This document shows positions 6,814-16,015 of a stretch of DNA of 31,536 bases, one piece after another. The stretch is from a virus: IMG/VR virus record IMGVR_UViG_3300017527_000247, positions 1 to 31,536 of that record, one strand, 5' to 3'. Within the stretch, counting starts at the first letter, position 1. Every line of letters starts with the position of its first letter. The position numbers were made by a program, and so were the translations under genes. The notes under the pieces were generated by a model. It saw only the letters and a list, made by a program, of their open reading frames with translations, made no database searches and had not been told where the DNA came from.

Positions 6814-8868
6814 TAGTCCAGCCATTTCTTTGATGGATTTCCTGTTCTGTGTTATAGCAACTAAAACGGCACGCTGGAAAGCACTACTTCCCGTGCCTTT
6901 TGCAAACCCATCTGTGATGGTTCGCATTAATCGTGGATTCGATATAACACGTGAAAACGCCCACGGCGTGAATAAGACACCAAAGCCACCTAAAGCAATT
7001 CTCTCAATCGGTTGTCCCATTCCATACATAATTCCTGAAGCGGCTGACATGAGCGCTCCGGCTTGTATGATCTTCATGACAATGTTCGATTCATCGGCGC
7101 TTTGCGTAAGCTCAAGAGTGGATGCGGCAGTGCGTGCGCTTTTCGTAACGTCTGCACCAAATATTTCATTCGTAAACTCAGGTCCGTTACGTGCTTCAGC
7201 CGTGTCAAGTAGTTTGCGAAGCTTTGCCCCGCTTACTACCCCCGTTTTCTTGTCAACAGACATAGATAAAAGCCAATGACGTAAAGGTTGCTGGACAGCT
7301 TTTTCATAATCAACAGAGGTGAGTGCTTCAGAAGTCTTAAAAAACTTTTTCAAAGCGCCCAGCCGGTCAATTCCCCCACTACCGGACAACATGCCGAGAA
7401 CCGCCGAAGGCTTCTCATCACCAATCTTTTTAAACAGCTCCTCAATTATTCTTTTCTCAGTGCGTTCATAGTTTTTGCTGGCGAAATCGTTTGCCTCCCT
7501 AAACTTTGTATAAGCCGCTTTTCCTCGTTGTGCTGCTTCCTGCGCTGACTTTGGGTCTAAAGCAACTGTTGGATCTAATGTTATCGCACTCATCCCATCT
7601 TTCATCGCGTTGTCGAGACGCTTCTTGAACTCACCTGCAATTCTCTTTTGTGAACCTGATATTTTCTTCCCAAAGAACTTCCTGTTAAGCATTCGGTACA
7701 GATCGTATGCCGCTTCGACAGGTATTTCTTCCGGCATGTTCTCGAAGACTGCGTTAGCTCTGGCGCTTGGAAGCATCTTGATGATTTGAGCAGCTTCATC
7801 CGCTGTTTTGAACATAACTTGCTCGCCTATGCCAAGCTTGTCGAGGAAGTCCGGATTGCTCGCCGCGACCTTGGCAAAAACGTCTCTGGCATCAGCGCTT
7901 TGAAAATTATCTATCAGGTACTTAAAGGAATCTTTGATGTTTACATTTACTCCTTTGCCGTAAGCTAAATCACGAAATTCTTGGAAGAGATGGCTGGTGC
8001 CTTTCTCGACAGCTAAGCTATCCTGGTTGAAAAGCACCGCAAGTGACTGCCCAAACTGCTTTGGAGTTGTCGCATGGTTAGCGTTGATAAAGCTCCTAAC
8101 AAAGTCGCTGAGTACTTCCTCGTTTCTCAAATCAATTTTACGCATTCGCGCACCGCCGCCAAACGATGAACGAGCGAACGTTCCAATGGTGCTGGATAAA
8201 TTCTTTCGCCCCGTATTTAATTGATCAAGTGGTAGGCTAAAAGGAGTTGACGCTTCTCGGATGCCAAATGGTTGCGGATCAAATGTACCCAACAAAGCTT
8301 GTCCTTCACGCACATCCGGCTGTGTTCCTCCCATTACATCAGAACGACCAAGTTTTCCGGGCAAAAATGGGCGACCATAAACGAACTGTTTAAGCTTTCC
8401 GACTACTTTATTCGCCCAAGGAAGTAGGAAACGATCACCTCCGTATGACAAGCCGCCGCTGACGGTAGCCTGCCCAAGGTGCCTTGCCTTTCTCTTCATA
8501 AAATCCATGTTGTTTTGATAAGCGGGATCTTCGTAGCGTTCCTCTAACTCACTTGCGGTAAGATCACTCAATCCCGTGATCAGACCAAGCGCAACAGGAT
8601 TCATGGTGAAAGCCGATGCCGCAATGGGAATGCCGGTGCGAACAACATCAACAGCTCCCTCATGGGACTCCGCTTCGCTTACTCCCGGTAGAAGATCCTC
8701 GCCAGCACCAATGTCAGCAGCTTCAATTAATTCTCGCTGCTTACCAAGTTCTCCGCTTGTTTGAGCGGTCTGTTGTATGACCTCACTAATCTCTTGGTCA
8801 GACATGTCCATTGGAAACTCAACTTGCTCCCCGTCGACTTCATATATCTTAAATTCCTGTTTAGGCAT
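6754..8868 (-). CDS. Putative internal virion / DNA ejection protein (704 aa)
   Basis: This is the last gene of the - strand structural block. The N-terminal ~60 residues contain a short 'EFKIYEVDGEQVEFP' opening common in large podovirus internal proteins. Two Gly/Ala-rich hydrophobic stretches follow, near residues 80-105 and 600-650, the kind that may enter the host membrane. Most of the middle is helical and charged. No lytic transglycosylase or protease motif was found. Position after three other Ala/Gly-rich proteins fits the ejection-protein cluster of short-tailed phages. Its start overlaps the stop of the preceding gene by one base (TAATG). The 3' end is crossed by a small gene on the other strand. 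Confidence 0.6.
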   Translation of the reverse strand: MPKQEFKIYEVDGEQVEFPMDMSDQEISEVIQQTAQTSGELGKQRELIEAADIGAGEDLLPGVSEAESHEGAVDVVRTGIPIAASAFTMNPVALGLITGLSDLTASELEERYEDPAYQNNMDFMKRKARHLGQATVSGGLSYGGDRFLLPWANKVVGKLKQFVYGRPFLPGKLGRSDVMGGTQPDVREGQALLGTFDPQPFGIREASTPFSLPLDQLNTGRKNLSSTIGTFARSSFGGGARMRKIDLRNEEVLSDFVRSFINANHATTPKQFGQSLAVLFNQDSLAVEKGTSHLFQEFRDLAYGKGVNVNIKDSFKYLIDNFQSADARDVFAKVAASNPDFLDKLGIGEQVMFKTADEAAQIIKMLPSARANAVFENMPEEIPVEAAYDLYRMLNRKFFGKKISGSQKRIAGEFKKRLDNAMKDGMSAITLDPTVALDPKSAQEAAQRGKAAYTKFREANDFASKNYERTEKRIIEELFKKIGDEKPSAVLGMLSGSGGIDRLGALKKFFKTSEALTSVDYEKAVQQPLRHWLLSMSVDKKTGVVSGAKLRKLLDTAEARNGPEFTNEIFGADVTKSARTAASTLELTQSADESNIVMKIIQAGALMSAASGIMYGMGQPIERIALGGFGVLFTPWAFSRVISNPRLMRTITDGFAKGTGSSAFQRAVLVAITQNRKSIKEMAGLSPEAQQFYSNMGEELELPD

Positions 8869-10541
8869 TATTTTATAACCTCAAACTTACCTGTTTTACG
8901 GTTGTATCGTTTAGTTGCCTTGTTTTTCGTTTTGCGGGGGAGTGCAGCTTTTTCGGCATTGCCAAGACGCTTGTTCAACAGCTCTAACATGCTACCCAAC
9001 TTTTGCTGCATTTCGTCTGCGGATGAGAAATCCCCGACAGTGATCCGCTCGGCTCGCTTAATGTCTCCCTCGTTTAAGACACCGCGCTCTGATGCAACGT
9101 TTCGGGCCATGACAGAGAGCAATCCTTGACGCATACTCTCATACACACGGGCATCGACATCCTTGCCTGTGAACCGCCCGGTCTTCAAATCGTAAGCCTG
9201 TTTCAAAATGGAAAAGAATTGCGGTTTGGCTGTGATGAGTTTGGTAGCCATTCCTTTGAGGTTCTCAAGCTGATCGATTGCATCCCATACGCTTGCACGG
9301 TTCTTCTGCACCCACGGAGGCACTTCGATCAGACCCATCTTCTTAACTTCTCCCATTGTCGTACCGGCAGGCACTTGCAATGACTCAGCGAGTTGACTGC
9401 TAACTGGTCGCCTGTCAGCTAAGGCGAGATCCACCTCACCAACACGCTCCTTACGGCTGACTTCGCGACTTATTGGCCCGGTTCCCTGTTCTTCCTCAAA
9501 GATCTGTTGCGCAGCCGCTTCAGCGCCAAGCGTTTGAGCCTGTCTAACCATACCAGCAACCGCTCCTTTTTCTTTGTTCGCTGCTTCACTTGCTTGAATA
9601 GCTTGTTGTTGGGTGATGTCACGCGGGTCCGAGATACCGAATAACTGAAACGCTTTCTGCGCAGTTGTAGCGGAAACCGGCGGGCCTTCCATGTTTACGA
9701 TACGATTGTGTTCCTCTTCTGGCATATAACCACCCATGTCAACACTGACAGCACGTAAAGCATAGTGAAGAGTCGCTGCTTTAATCGCTTGATGCGATAG
9801 CTTCAATCCACCCTTTTGAGCAGCACCGGCAACAGCTTTTCGGACTTCATCGCTTTCGTACAGCTTTCTGACAGCCTTTCGATAAGTTGCTTCGGATAAT
9901 TCCATGCGACGCTCAGGATTAAGCAAAGCGATAACTTGTTGCGAAGGTAAGCGTTTCGTTGAAGCAACCACCGATTCAATGGCTTGCTCATCCAATGCAA
10001 TCGGGAGCGTGTTAGGGTTAGCTTCCTTTAATTGGCTTCGTGTTCTTTGGAATATGTTGAACCACTCAGCATTCAATGCGGCTGTATCCCTGCCTACTTG
10101 AATATTTACGTTGCCAGTTGCGGCATTAATACTCATTCCTTTCGCAAACATATTAGCCTGAGAATCTGTGAGAAGTTGCTTCGTCGGCAATATGGGAACA
10201 TCGCTTATTTCACCAGGCCGTGCATGGGCTGGCAACTCAGGCATTGCGTCGGGTGTTGGAGCAGCTTCGCCTTGCGGCGCTTCTACTGAAGGCGCGGTTG
10301 TTGGCTGCTGAGCGCCTGTTGTGGGCTGTTGTTGCCCTCCGCCAATCATTAACCGATTAAATATCATGCCTAAGCGATCATCGACGCGAGCATCTTCCAT
10401 CGCTTTATAACGATTCTCAGCTTCCATCACTGACAGTTCGCTGGACAGTTCACGCTTTTCACGAGCACGCCCTGTGATTTCTTTAGCAGCAAGACCACCA
10501 CCAAGTATCATAGCAGCTATTGCTGGAATAGGTATAGGCAT
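8868..10541 (-). CDS. Putative internal virion / ejection protein (557 aa)
   Basis: ATG 10541 is preceded by TAGGAGGTTAAG, a strong ribosome binding site. Residues 4-21 (I-P-A-I-A-A-M-I-L-G-G-G-L-A-A) form a hydrophobic segment, followed by charged helices. A Gln/Pro/Ala-rich low-complexity linker spans ~residues 70-105. The remaining ~430 residues are helical with Gln/Glu-rich stretches, and the end is very basic (K-T-K-N-K-A-T-K-R-Y-N-R-K-T-G-K). No enzymatic motif was recognised. Size, composition and place between two other such genes support a protein packed in the head and ejected with DNA. Confidence 0.55.
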   Translation of the reverse strand: MPIPIPAIAAMILGGGLAAKEITGRAREKRELSSELSVMEAENRYKAMEDARVDDRLGMIFNRLMIGGGQQQPTTGAQQPTTAPSVEAPQGEAAPTPDAMPELPAHARPGEISDVPILPTKQLLTDSQANMFAKGMSINAATGNVNIQVGRDTAALNAEWFNIFQRTRSQLKEANPNTLPIALDEQAIESVVASTKRLPSQQVIALLNPERRMELSEATYRKAVRKLYESDEVRKAVAGAAQKGGLKLSHQAIKAATLHYALRAVSVDMGGYMPEEEHNRIVNMEGPPVSATTAQKAFQLFGISDPRDITQQQAIQASEAANKEKGAVAGMVRQAQTLGAEAAAQQIFEEEQGTGPISREVSRKERVGEVDLALADRRPVSSQLAESLQVPAGTTMGEVKKMGLIEVPPWVQKNRASVWDAIDQLENLKGMATKLITAKPQFFSILKQAYDLKTGRFTGKDVDARVYESMRQGLLSVMARNVASERGVLNEGDIKRAERITVGDFSSADEMQQKLGSMLELLNKRLGNAEKAALPRKTKNKATKRYNRKTGKFEVIK

Positions 10542-10554
10542 CTTAACCTCCTAC

Positions 10555-11025
10555 TTAAAAATTATATCTAAAAGGACTCATCATCGCACCAAGCCATTGC
10601 GCATTTGCCCCTGACTGTTGAGCTTCCGCTCCGGCTGCACTGCCCATCCCCGATACCACTGTTTGATTAGCGCCGGTGACAAAGCCGGGGATTTGCTGTA
10701 ACATCGCTTGGATGATGTTTGCCGGCACTGCGGCAGTCGCTTGTTCACCTTGCATCATAGTTTGCGAACGGGTGCGTTCACCAAACGGTGTGCCGCTTAG
10801 ACCGGATTGGGCCAGTTGTGTGTCAAGTGCTCGCATTGCATTGCTGGTAGCTGTACGAGACTGCTCTTGTGCTTTTGATATGATAGGCATACGAGCGCCT
10901 ACCCCACCAGTAGTTAATGCTTCATAGTATTGGTCAATTAAACCTTGACGTGTAGGCGTTGTCTCGCCCCAAAACTGCTGTACTATGTCTTGTAAATCTC
11001 CTCCAGCTTTGCTTCCACCATCCAT
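10555..11025 (-). CDS. Putative internal virion protein (156 aa), podovirus injection-protein type
   Basis: AAGGAG lies close before ATG 11025. The protein is Gln/Ala/Gly/Thr-rich, with an A-L-D-T-Q-L-A-Q-S-G-L-S-G-T-P-F-G segment near residues 67-83 followed by a long amphipathic helix. This pattern is typical of small ejection-cluster proteins in short-tailed phages that sit before the larger internal proteins. It ends in the aromatic, basic S-P-F-R-Y-N-F. There is no catalytic motif. A structural or injection role is inferred from context and composition. Confidence 0.55.
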   Translation of the reverse strand: MDGGSKAGGDLQDIVQQFWGETTPTRQGLIDQYYEALTTGGVGARMPIISKAQEQSRTATSNAMRALDTQLAQSGLSGTPFGERTRSQTMMQGEQATAAVPANIIQAMLQQIPGFVTGANQTVVSGMGSAAGAEAQQSGANAQWLGAMMSPFRYNF

Positions 11026-11038
11026 GATTCACTCCTTA

Positions 11039-11977
11039 TTATTTTCTGCCTGAAGTTGCTCCTCCAGAGCCGCCTTTTCCACCGCCATTGCCTGACTTGT
11101 CGGCCTTGTCAGCATCCAACATACTGCCAATCACGCTGCTCATGGCTTCCGGTTCTCCACTGTATAACCCTTTTGCAATGGGATCGCCACTCGTTTCGGT
11201 AAGACCCCAACCACCTCTTAAACCGGCTGACAGCGCCTCGGCACCGGCTCGACCAGCTTCAGTCGCAGACGGGCCAAACCCAAGAAGAGCACCAATAGCG
11301 TCCATCGCGCTCTTCGGTGAACTTCTCGCAGCAGCTCTTCCCGTGTTTATGGCTGCGCGTGCCACAGGGGTATCAAGCGGTGTATCCTCTGCCAGCCAAC
11401 CCTCTTCAGCAATCTCGTCGGCTATACTGCTTGCACTACTTGAGCTAACCGCGAGATCAATTAGTGACTTTACAAACGAACCTGGCCCCAACGCACCGCT
11501 GGCAAGAGCACCAATTGAAGCCTCACCAATCAGTCCCGCAGGAGCACCCATCAACGTTCCCATCAAGGCTGTAGCTGCGCCACTCCTGACACCCCTGCCT
11601 GCCATGCCTGTAAGCATGTCAATTGCCGCATCTTGGCTGAGCGTGTTTCTTACTCCTTGAACGCCTGTGCCAATCTTACCGTATTCGACTGGTGCTCGCT
11701 CAACTCCAGCGTCACGTTTGCCAAAAGCTGTGGGTGTTTTATCCTGCATCTCTATGGATGGTTTACTGATTGACTCAAGAGCTAATCCACGAAGAAGTCC
11801 CGGCTCGGCTTTTGCATCAGCTTTTGATGCTGCTCCCGTAGCTGCTTCCATTTCTTTTTGCTCTGCTTGCCTTTTCTTTTCGTCGTCGCTAAGCTTATCA
11901 CTGTAAAGCGTGGACATGCGGCGAAGCGTATCGAACATCAGCAACATTTCTTCGATTGTGAAGCTGTTCTTTAGCAC
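11039..11977 (-). CDS. Putative Gly/Ala-rich virion (ejection-cluster) protein (312 aa)
   Basis: The chosen start is GTG 11977, which has AAAGGA about seven bases upstream. It makes an 80-nt overlap with the preceding gene. ATG 11947 or 11938 would shorten the overlap but lack a better signal. An N-terminal helical part with a charged coiled coil (D-D-E-K-K-R-Q-A-E-Q-K-E) is followed by a Gly/Ala-rich hydrophobic region (~residues 130-170: A-T-A-L-M-G-T-L-M-G-A-P-A-G), suggestive of membrane insertion. The tail is Gly/Ser/Lys-rich. No family is recognised. The function is inferred from its position between the GNAT-like gene and the ejection proteins. Confidence 0.5.
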   Translation of the reverse strand: MLKNSFTIEEMLLMFDTLRRMSTLYSDKLSDDEKKRQAEQKEMEAATGAASKADAKAEPGLLRGLALESISKPSIEMQDKTPTAFGKRDAGVERAPVEYGKIGTGVQGVRNTLSQDAAIDMLTGMAGRGVRSGAATALMGTLMGAPAGLIGEASIGALASGALGPGSFVKSLIDLAVSSSSASSIADEIAEEGWLAEDTPLDTPVARAAINTGRAAARSSPKSAMDAIGALLGFGPSATEAGRAGAEALSAGLRGGWGLTETSGDPIAKGLYSGEPEAMSSVIGSMLDADKADKSGNGGGKGGSGGATSGRK

Positions 11978-12521
11978 TTAATGTCCTTTGTACTGTTAAA
12001 TAAAGTTTACCTTGTTTGAATTTTTCCTCGGTTAAGACACACAGCCATCCCTTGTCTTGGTCACATAGATTAGGTATCGGACCAAGAATATCATAACCCA
12101 TGTCTTTAAGCAACTTTAGCAATGACACTTGTTTGGTGATTCCCATGATGGTCAGCTTGCCCATTGTGAATAGGAGTTCGTGAACTGTGCTGCCGACTTG
12201 GGCGTGGCGCTTAGTCGCACGGCATGATGGGTCTTTCCATGCGGACAGGAATACAGCGTAAGGTGAAGTGGGAACTGGTCGTACCCAATAAGCGCTTTCT
12301 ATCTCGCCGCTATCATGCAGTGTATAGGATAGCATATTAGGTGCTTGAAACATACTGAAAAAACCCGATAATGGTTGAGCGCTTTGTGCTGCAAATCGAT
12401 TGATCTCACCTGAGTTGGTTAGCTTGTCCCACCAGCGAGCAATCACGTAATCCTCATCGAAGGTGCCTTGGTATAAGCGAATACCAAGCTTTGCAACCCT
12501 GTTTGTTAATTCTTCGCTCAC
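11898..12521 (-). CDS. GNAT-like acetyltransferase-fold phage protein (207 aa)
   Basis: Residues ~70-165 follow the plan of phage GNAT proteins found beside ejection-protein genes: a beta strand with 'ESAYWVRPV', an R-A-T-K-R-H-A helix where the acetyl-CoA-binding loop would be, a helix ending E-L-L-F, a strand 'KLTIMGIT', then L-L-K-L-L-K-D-M-G-Y-D-I-L-G-P-I-P, equivalent to 'A.rLGF...G'. The canonical Q/R-x-x-G-x-G/A pyrophosphate loop is not clear, so it may be an inactive structural relative. The last ~30 residues overlap the next gene's 5' end and look compositionally different. The start overlaps the nozzle gene stop by four bases. Confidence 0.45.
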   Translation of the reverse strand: MSEELTNRVAKLGIRLYQGTFDEDYVIARWWDKLTNSGEINRFAAQSAQPLSGFFSMFQAPNMLSYTLHDSGEIESAYWVRPVPTSPYAVFLSAWKDPSCRATKRHAQVGSTVHELLFTMGKLTIMGITKQVSLLKLLKDMGYDILGPIPNLCDQDKGWLCVLTEEKFKQGKLYLTVQRTLSAKEQLHNRRNVADVRYASPHVHALQ

Positions 12522-15319
12522 TCAAGTTCCTCCTGTCTCAAATAAACCTCCGCACTGACGCGGTAGATCTTAACCCAATCATCAACAGCGCCTGTGATGC
12601 GAATGCCAAACTCATTGCACATACGATTGACGTGCAGTACATCAACGCCGCGATTGAACTGGCTGATTGTGCCAAGGTTGGTTTCACTGCCGTCATGCTC
12701 AAGGTAGACGGTTAAGGTTTCACCGCTGGCATCTCCTGATTGGTGATCAACAAGGATCTGTTTGACAAGCCCACCTTTGTCATCACCGATGCGTATGTGA
12801 TTTGTCTCAAGATCTATGTTGATGTCATTGGAGTTGTCGTCCGTCTCTCCTTCTTTTTCAAGATCGTAGATACCATCTGCGTTGGTCCCTGCTCCAATGA
12901 TGTCGGCGTCTTCAGCGTAGTGCAGTGACTTGGCGGCAAGATCGCCAATGTCGCGCCAGGTTCCGCGACCAACATCGCAGGCAATCAGTTGAGTTTCATC
13001 ACTTATCAGATACTCTCCGCGACCGTAGCAGGCAACGACTCCATCGAATGACGATAGCGCACCGGCAGATTGGCCCCTGAATAATAACTGGATGTTTTCT
13101 TTGGATGCCTTGGCCGATGAGCTGCCGTTGAAGACGCGAACGGCATCCTGTGCTTCGTACATGATACCTATCGGTGTCTCGATGACGGTGTGCGGCTTGG
13201 TCGTGCCAGGGACGCCGCCCATACGACGTGAGAAGTAGGGATTGGTCCCGGCTATCTGATAGACACCTGCTTCACCAAAGACGAAGGGAGTGTCTTTCCA
13301 CATTACTCCTTTTTGCAATGGGAGGTCGTCAGTGGCAACTTCGATGAACCCGTCCATTGCTTCTGCGCGTCCGACGGGGGAGTAGTAGACGCGACCACGC
13401 TCACCGGCTTGGGTGCGTGTGATCCAAAACATCGATGCGTTGTATGGGCCGAAGCAATCATCGAACCATGTGTAAGGTTTGGCGTTGTCGGTAGGCAATT
13501 CGGTTGATAGGAGTTCGTCGTCGGATGTGTTGTCTGTGTAGGTGGTGGTGCCACTTGCAAGAGCAGTAAGATACAAGTAACTGCTGCCACCGCCTGCTGT
13601 TCTCCAGATCTCCACGTGGCTTACTTGTGCGTCCTCTGATGCGGGTATGTTGGTCAGGTCAACTGATGTCGAGCCACCCGCGAGATCAATGGTTGCTGAG
13701 TTGGCGTAAGCTACCGTTGGCGGGGTAAATGTGCTTGTCTCAGCAGCGGTTCCCTTCAAGATACGAAACTCATCTATCCACCCGTTGAGTGAGTATCCGC
13801 GAGAAGAACCCCCGATGGTGAATGCCGCGCCTACATCGGGGATGGAAAATGAGCTGGAGTTTGTATCCAACGCAGTTCCATCGACAACTATGGCCCAAGT
13901 GTTCGTGTCACCATCCCAACCACGGATAGCTGCCACGTGATACCATGTGTCATTTGCCGGACTCCAAGCTGCGTGAAATGCTGATTCTGATCCGCCTTGG
14001 CGCACGTTCCAATATAGCCGTGATGTTCCTGGGTAGTAATAAAAGGAATGAAATAAGCTCGACGATGAGTACTGCTCAAAAAGCATTGCGGTTGCTTGCG
14101 CGTTGAAGCGCAACCAGAAATCTATTGTGAATGCATTGCTACCAAAGTTAAAGTCAGCGTGAGTTGCAATGCTTAGGTAGTCTCCGGTGCCGTCAAATAA
14201 TCCTGACGCGGTGCCGAACTTTTTCTGAGCTGTGTCTAACTGAGCATTCCCGGTCGCTGTGACAGTGTGAGATGATGCGCCGTTGTCTGTGAAAGTGGTT
14301 GAGGTGTCTGCGCCGTCACAATGAAGCAACAGTTTTGTACTGGAGTCGGCAACGGCGGGGTCACTGCGCGAGCCGGTTTGATCATTGTAGTACGTTAAGC
14401 GGTATTTATAAACTGCTCCGTCATCAAGGTTCCCACCGGCTCCACCATCTGCAACGCCCATTGTCTGCGCAGGGATGTCTATGCCCCAATCAACGGCGTA
14501 GTGCGCTTTACGTAACATGACTTCATCAATGTACCAATCGCCGGAAGTTGATGTGTCGGACTCAAATACGATGTAGGCACCTGCGCCACCTTTGCCGGAT
14601 GCTTCTTGGTAGGTGAACGTTATTTCGTTCCATTTGTCTTGTGTAAGTCCTGTGTGAAGCGTGTTGTAAGCCCAATCATCGTCGGCTCCGTTGCGAACGC
14701 GGATGCGTACAGTGGTGCCATCATCAGGAAAGACTTGGCAAGTTACTTTATACCAATTGAGAGCTACGGTAGAAGCAGTTAAGACATCACTTTCGATACC
14801 CTCGTTTGCTGCGTCGGGCGTGAATTTACGGCTGTATGAATCAGCGTAGATTTGTGTTGTGCTGCGTTCGTTGGTCGCCGGTGTACCGTAGTTTGACCAG
14901 TTCGCGTCAGCTTCCATTGTGCCATTGGTGATTAGCTCTGTGCTCTCTGAGTAAGCGTAGTCACCGACCTTAAAAAGATCATCACCACCTGCTACGAACA
15001 GGTAATCCTCTTGACCGGCAGTGGGCGGCATCGCTGTGAATGCGAGACGGTCGCCGGAGAGGGATTGCTTAACAACATCGGTTTCGGAGTAGAAATCAGT
15101 TGAGACACCTGAGTACCAGCGGTCATCGAAGTAGACAAGGGAGTGCGCTGCGTTGAGCGCGTGTAGTTGAGCACTGCCTTCACGAGTGCGATACAAGCCA
15201 TCTAAGACAGGATGGATGGAACGGTTTCGACGCGTGGTTCCTTCAGGCATCTCACTCACATCAGATCCAAGGTACAAACCATTGGTGAAACGTTTGAAAT
15301 GTACGGTCTTTTTAGGCAT
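12518..15319 (-). CDS. Tail nozzle/stabilisation-like protein with inserted carbohydrate-binding and LamG-like domains (933 aa)
   Basis: The start (residues ~1-125, 'FTNGLYLGSDVSEMPEGTTR...') and the region after ~550 ('DDCFGPYNASMFWITR', 'GRVYYSP', 'VFGEAGVYQIAG', 'RVFNGSS', 'GRGEYLIS') resemble beta-propeller nozzle or tail-stabilisation proteins of podoviruses. Two modules are inserted. Residues ~128-272 look like a CBM4/9-type domain, starting E-L-I-T-N-G-T-M-E and ending W-Y-I-D-E-V-M-L. Residues ~328-541 look like a concanavalin/LamG domain, with L-L-H-C-D-G, F-D-G-T-G-D-Y-L, F-T-I-D-F-W-L-R, W-Y-H-V-A and N-G-W-I-D-E-F-R-I. The LamG unit interrupts an Fn3-like sandwich (strands at ~306-321 and ~541-600). 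The likely role is the tail tip, sealing DNA and contacting host sugars. The length is large for a nozzle, and the insertions explain that. Confidence 0.7.
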   Translation of the reverse strand: MPKKTVHFKRFTNGLYLGSDVSEMPEGTTRRNRSIHPVLDGLYRTREGSAQLHALNAAHSLVYFDDRWYSGVSTDFYSETDVVKQSLSGDRLAFTAMPPTAGQEDYLFVAGGDDLFKVGDYAYSESTELITNGTMEADANWSNYGTPATNERSTTQIYADSYSRKFTPDAANEGIESDVLTASTVALNWYKVTCQVFPDDGTTVRIRVRNGADDDWAYNTLHTGLTQDKWNEITFTYQEASGKGGAGAYIVFESDTSTSGDWYIDEVMLRKAHYAVDWGIDIPAQTMGVADGGAGGNLDDGAVYKYRLTYYNDQTGSRSDPAVADSSTKLLLHCDGADTSTTFTDNGASSHTVTATGNAQLDTAQKKFGTASGLFDGTGDYLSIATHADFNFGSNAFTIDFWLRFNAQATAMLFEQYSSSSLFHSFYYYPGTSRLYWNVRQGGSESAFHAAWSPANDTWYHVAAIRGWDGDTNTWAIVVDGTALDTNSSSFSIPDVGAAFTIGGSSRGYSLNGWIDEFRILKGTAAETSTFTPPTVAYANSATIDLAGGSTSVDLTNIPASEDAQVSHVEIWRTAGGGSSYLYLTALASGTTTYTDNTSDDELLSTELPTDNAKPYTWFDDCFGPYNASMFWITRTQAGERGRVYYSPVGRAEAMDGFIEVATDDLPLQKGVMWKDTPFVFGEAGVYQIAGTNPYFSRRMGGVPGTTKPHTVIETPIGIMYEAQDAVRVFNGSSSAKASKENIQLLFRGQSAGALSSFDGVVACYGRGEYLISDETQLIACDVGRGTWRDIGDLAAKSLHYAEDADIIGAGTNADGIYDLEKEGETDDNSNDINIDLETNHIRIGDDKGGLVKQILVDHQSGDASGETLTVYLEHDGSETNLGTISQFNRGVDVLHVNRMCNEFGIRITGAVDDWVKIYRVSAEVYLRQEELE

Positions 15320-15452
15320 CGGCTTTATCCGCGATCTTTTCTGCTATGCGCAGCAGTATGACATTTAACTGACGGATGATGTCAGTTATGGCTGCATCTG
15401 CATCATCAGTCATTGGTGTGTGGACTACGTATGTTTCTTCCGGCTCGCCCAT
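15312..15452 (-). CDS. Hypothetical small acidic helical protein (46 aa)
   Basis: ATG 15452 overlaps the previous stop by one base (TAATG), and the stop region overlaps the nozzle start by eight bases. That is how real genes in this operon are joined. A longer reading from ATG 15500 would run far into the upstream gene and is not favoured. The C-terminal half (A-A-I-T-D-I-I-R-Q-L-N-V-I-L-L-R-I-A-E-K-I-A-D-K) is an amphipathic helix suited to oligomerisation. No family is recognised. Lying between neck genes and the nozzle, it may be a virion or assembly accessory. Confidence 0.6.
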   Translation of the reverse strand: MGEPEETYVVHTPMTDDADAAITDIIRQLNVILLRIAEKIADKADA

Positions 15453-16015
15453 TATAGTATTCCTGTGAATGCTTTTAGAAACCCTGCCATGCCAAGGCAA
15501 GCTTCGGACATTTCCTTGTCTTGATGCCCCGATGGATACGCGAACTCTTCCGCAAGCATCTCAAATGCGATTGGAAGAGCGAGCCACTCAGGGATGTCGG
15601 TGGTGCGATTCTCACCGAATAGAAAAGTGTCGTTGTCTACCTCAGTTGTGTCCGGTGTAGGGAAGAGGCGTACAGCACGGGAGTCACCCTCATAAAAAAT
15701 ATAGGCAATGGGTGTGCCTCCTGTGGCAGCCGTGGCTCGCCAGTCTTCATCGTAGGCTTCCAGCTCACTTGACGACGCCACAACTAAATGAGTTGCGCCG
15801 TGAAATATTGCGAGAATGGTGATGGCAGTCGTTGGGTAAGAGTACTCAGCGGTCCCATCGGTGGGCGTGAAGGTTTCCGTATCGACAAAGGGTGCTGATG
15901 AGCGAGCGAAGCGATCCAGGATGTCATCAAAGGAGTCCTCCAATGTCATGTCCGTGCCGGTGTCATGTGCGAAGGTATCGGCAAAGGTCACTATGTTAGC
16001 GCGTGTCATCGTCAT
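15452..16015 (-). CDS. Putative head-tail adaptor (neck) protein, paralogue of the next upstream gene (187 aa)
   Basis: This is a beta/alpha protein with S-Y-P near residue 60, E84-L-x-A-Y-D-x-D-W92, and V-R-L-F-P-T-P-D (~115-122). The last is the 'LYPTPD'-like strand typical of small podovirus adaptor proteins that sit between portal and nozzle. After it come I-P-E-W and a helical ending with A-x-E-M-L-A-E-E-F-A. The same E-L-x-A-Y-D-x-D-W motif occurs in the 205-residue protein upstream, so the two are probably diverged tandem duplicates. The start overlaps that gene's stop by four bases (ATGA). A neck role is inferred. Confidence 0.55.
   Translation of the reverse strand: MTMTRANIVTFADTFAHDTGTDMTLEDSFDDILDRFARSSAPFVDTETFTPTDGTAEYSYPTTAITILAIFHGATHLVVASSSELEAYDEDWRATAATGGTPIAYIFYEGDSRAVRLFPTPDTTEVDNDTFLFGENRTTDIPEWLALPIAFEMLAEEFAYPSGHQDKEMSEACLGMAGFLKAFTGIL

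Noticed and set aside
11088-11660. Long + strand frame opposite the 312-residue gene (190 codons)
   Set aside because: Ala/Pro/Ser-rich mirror of a Gly/Ala-rich gene, no ribosome binding site, wrong strand for the operon.
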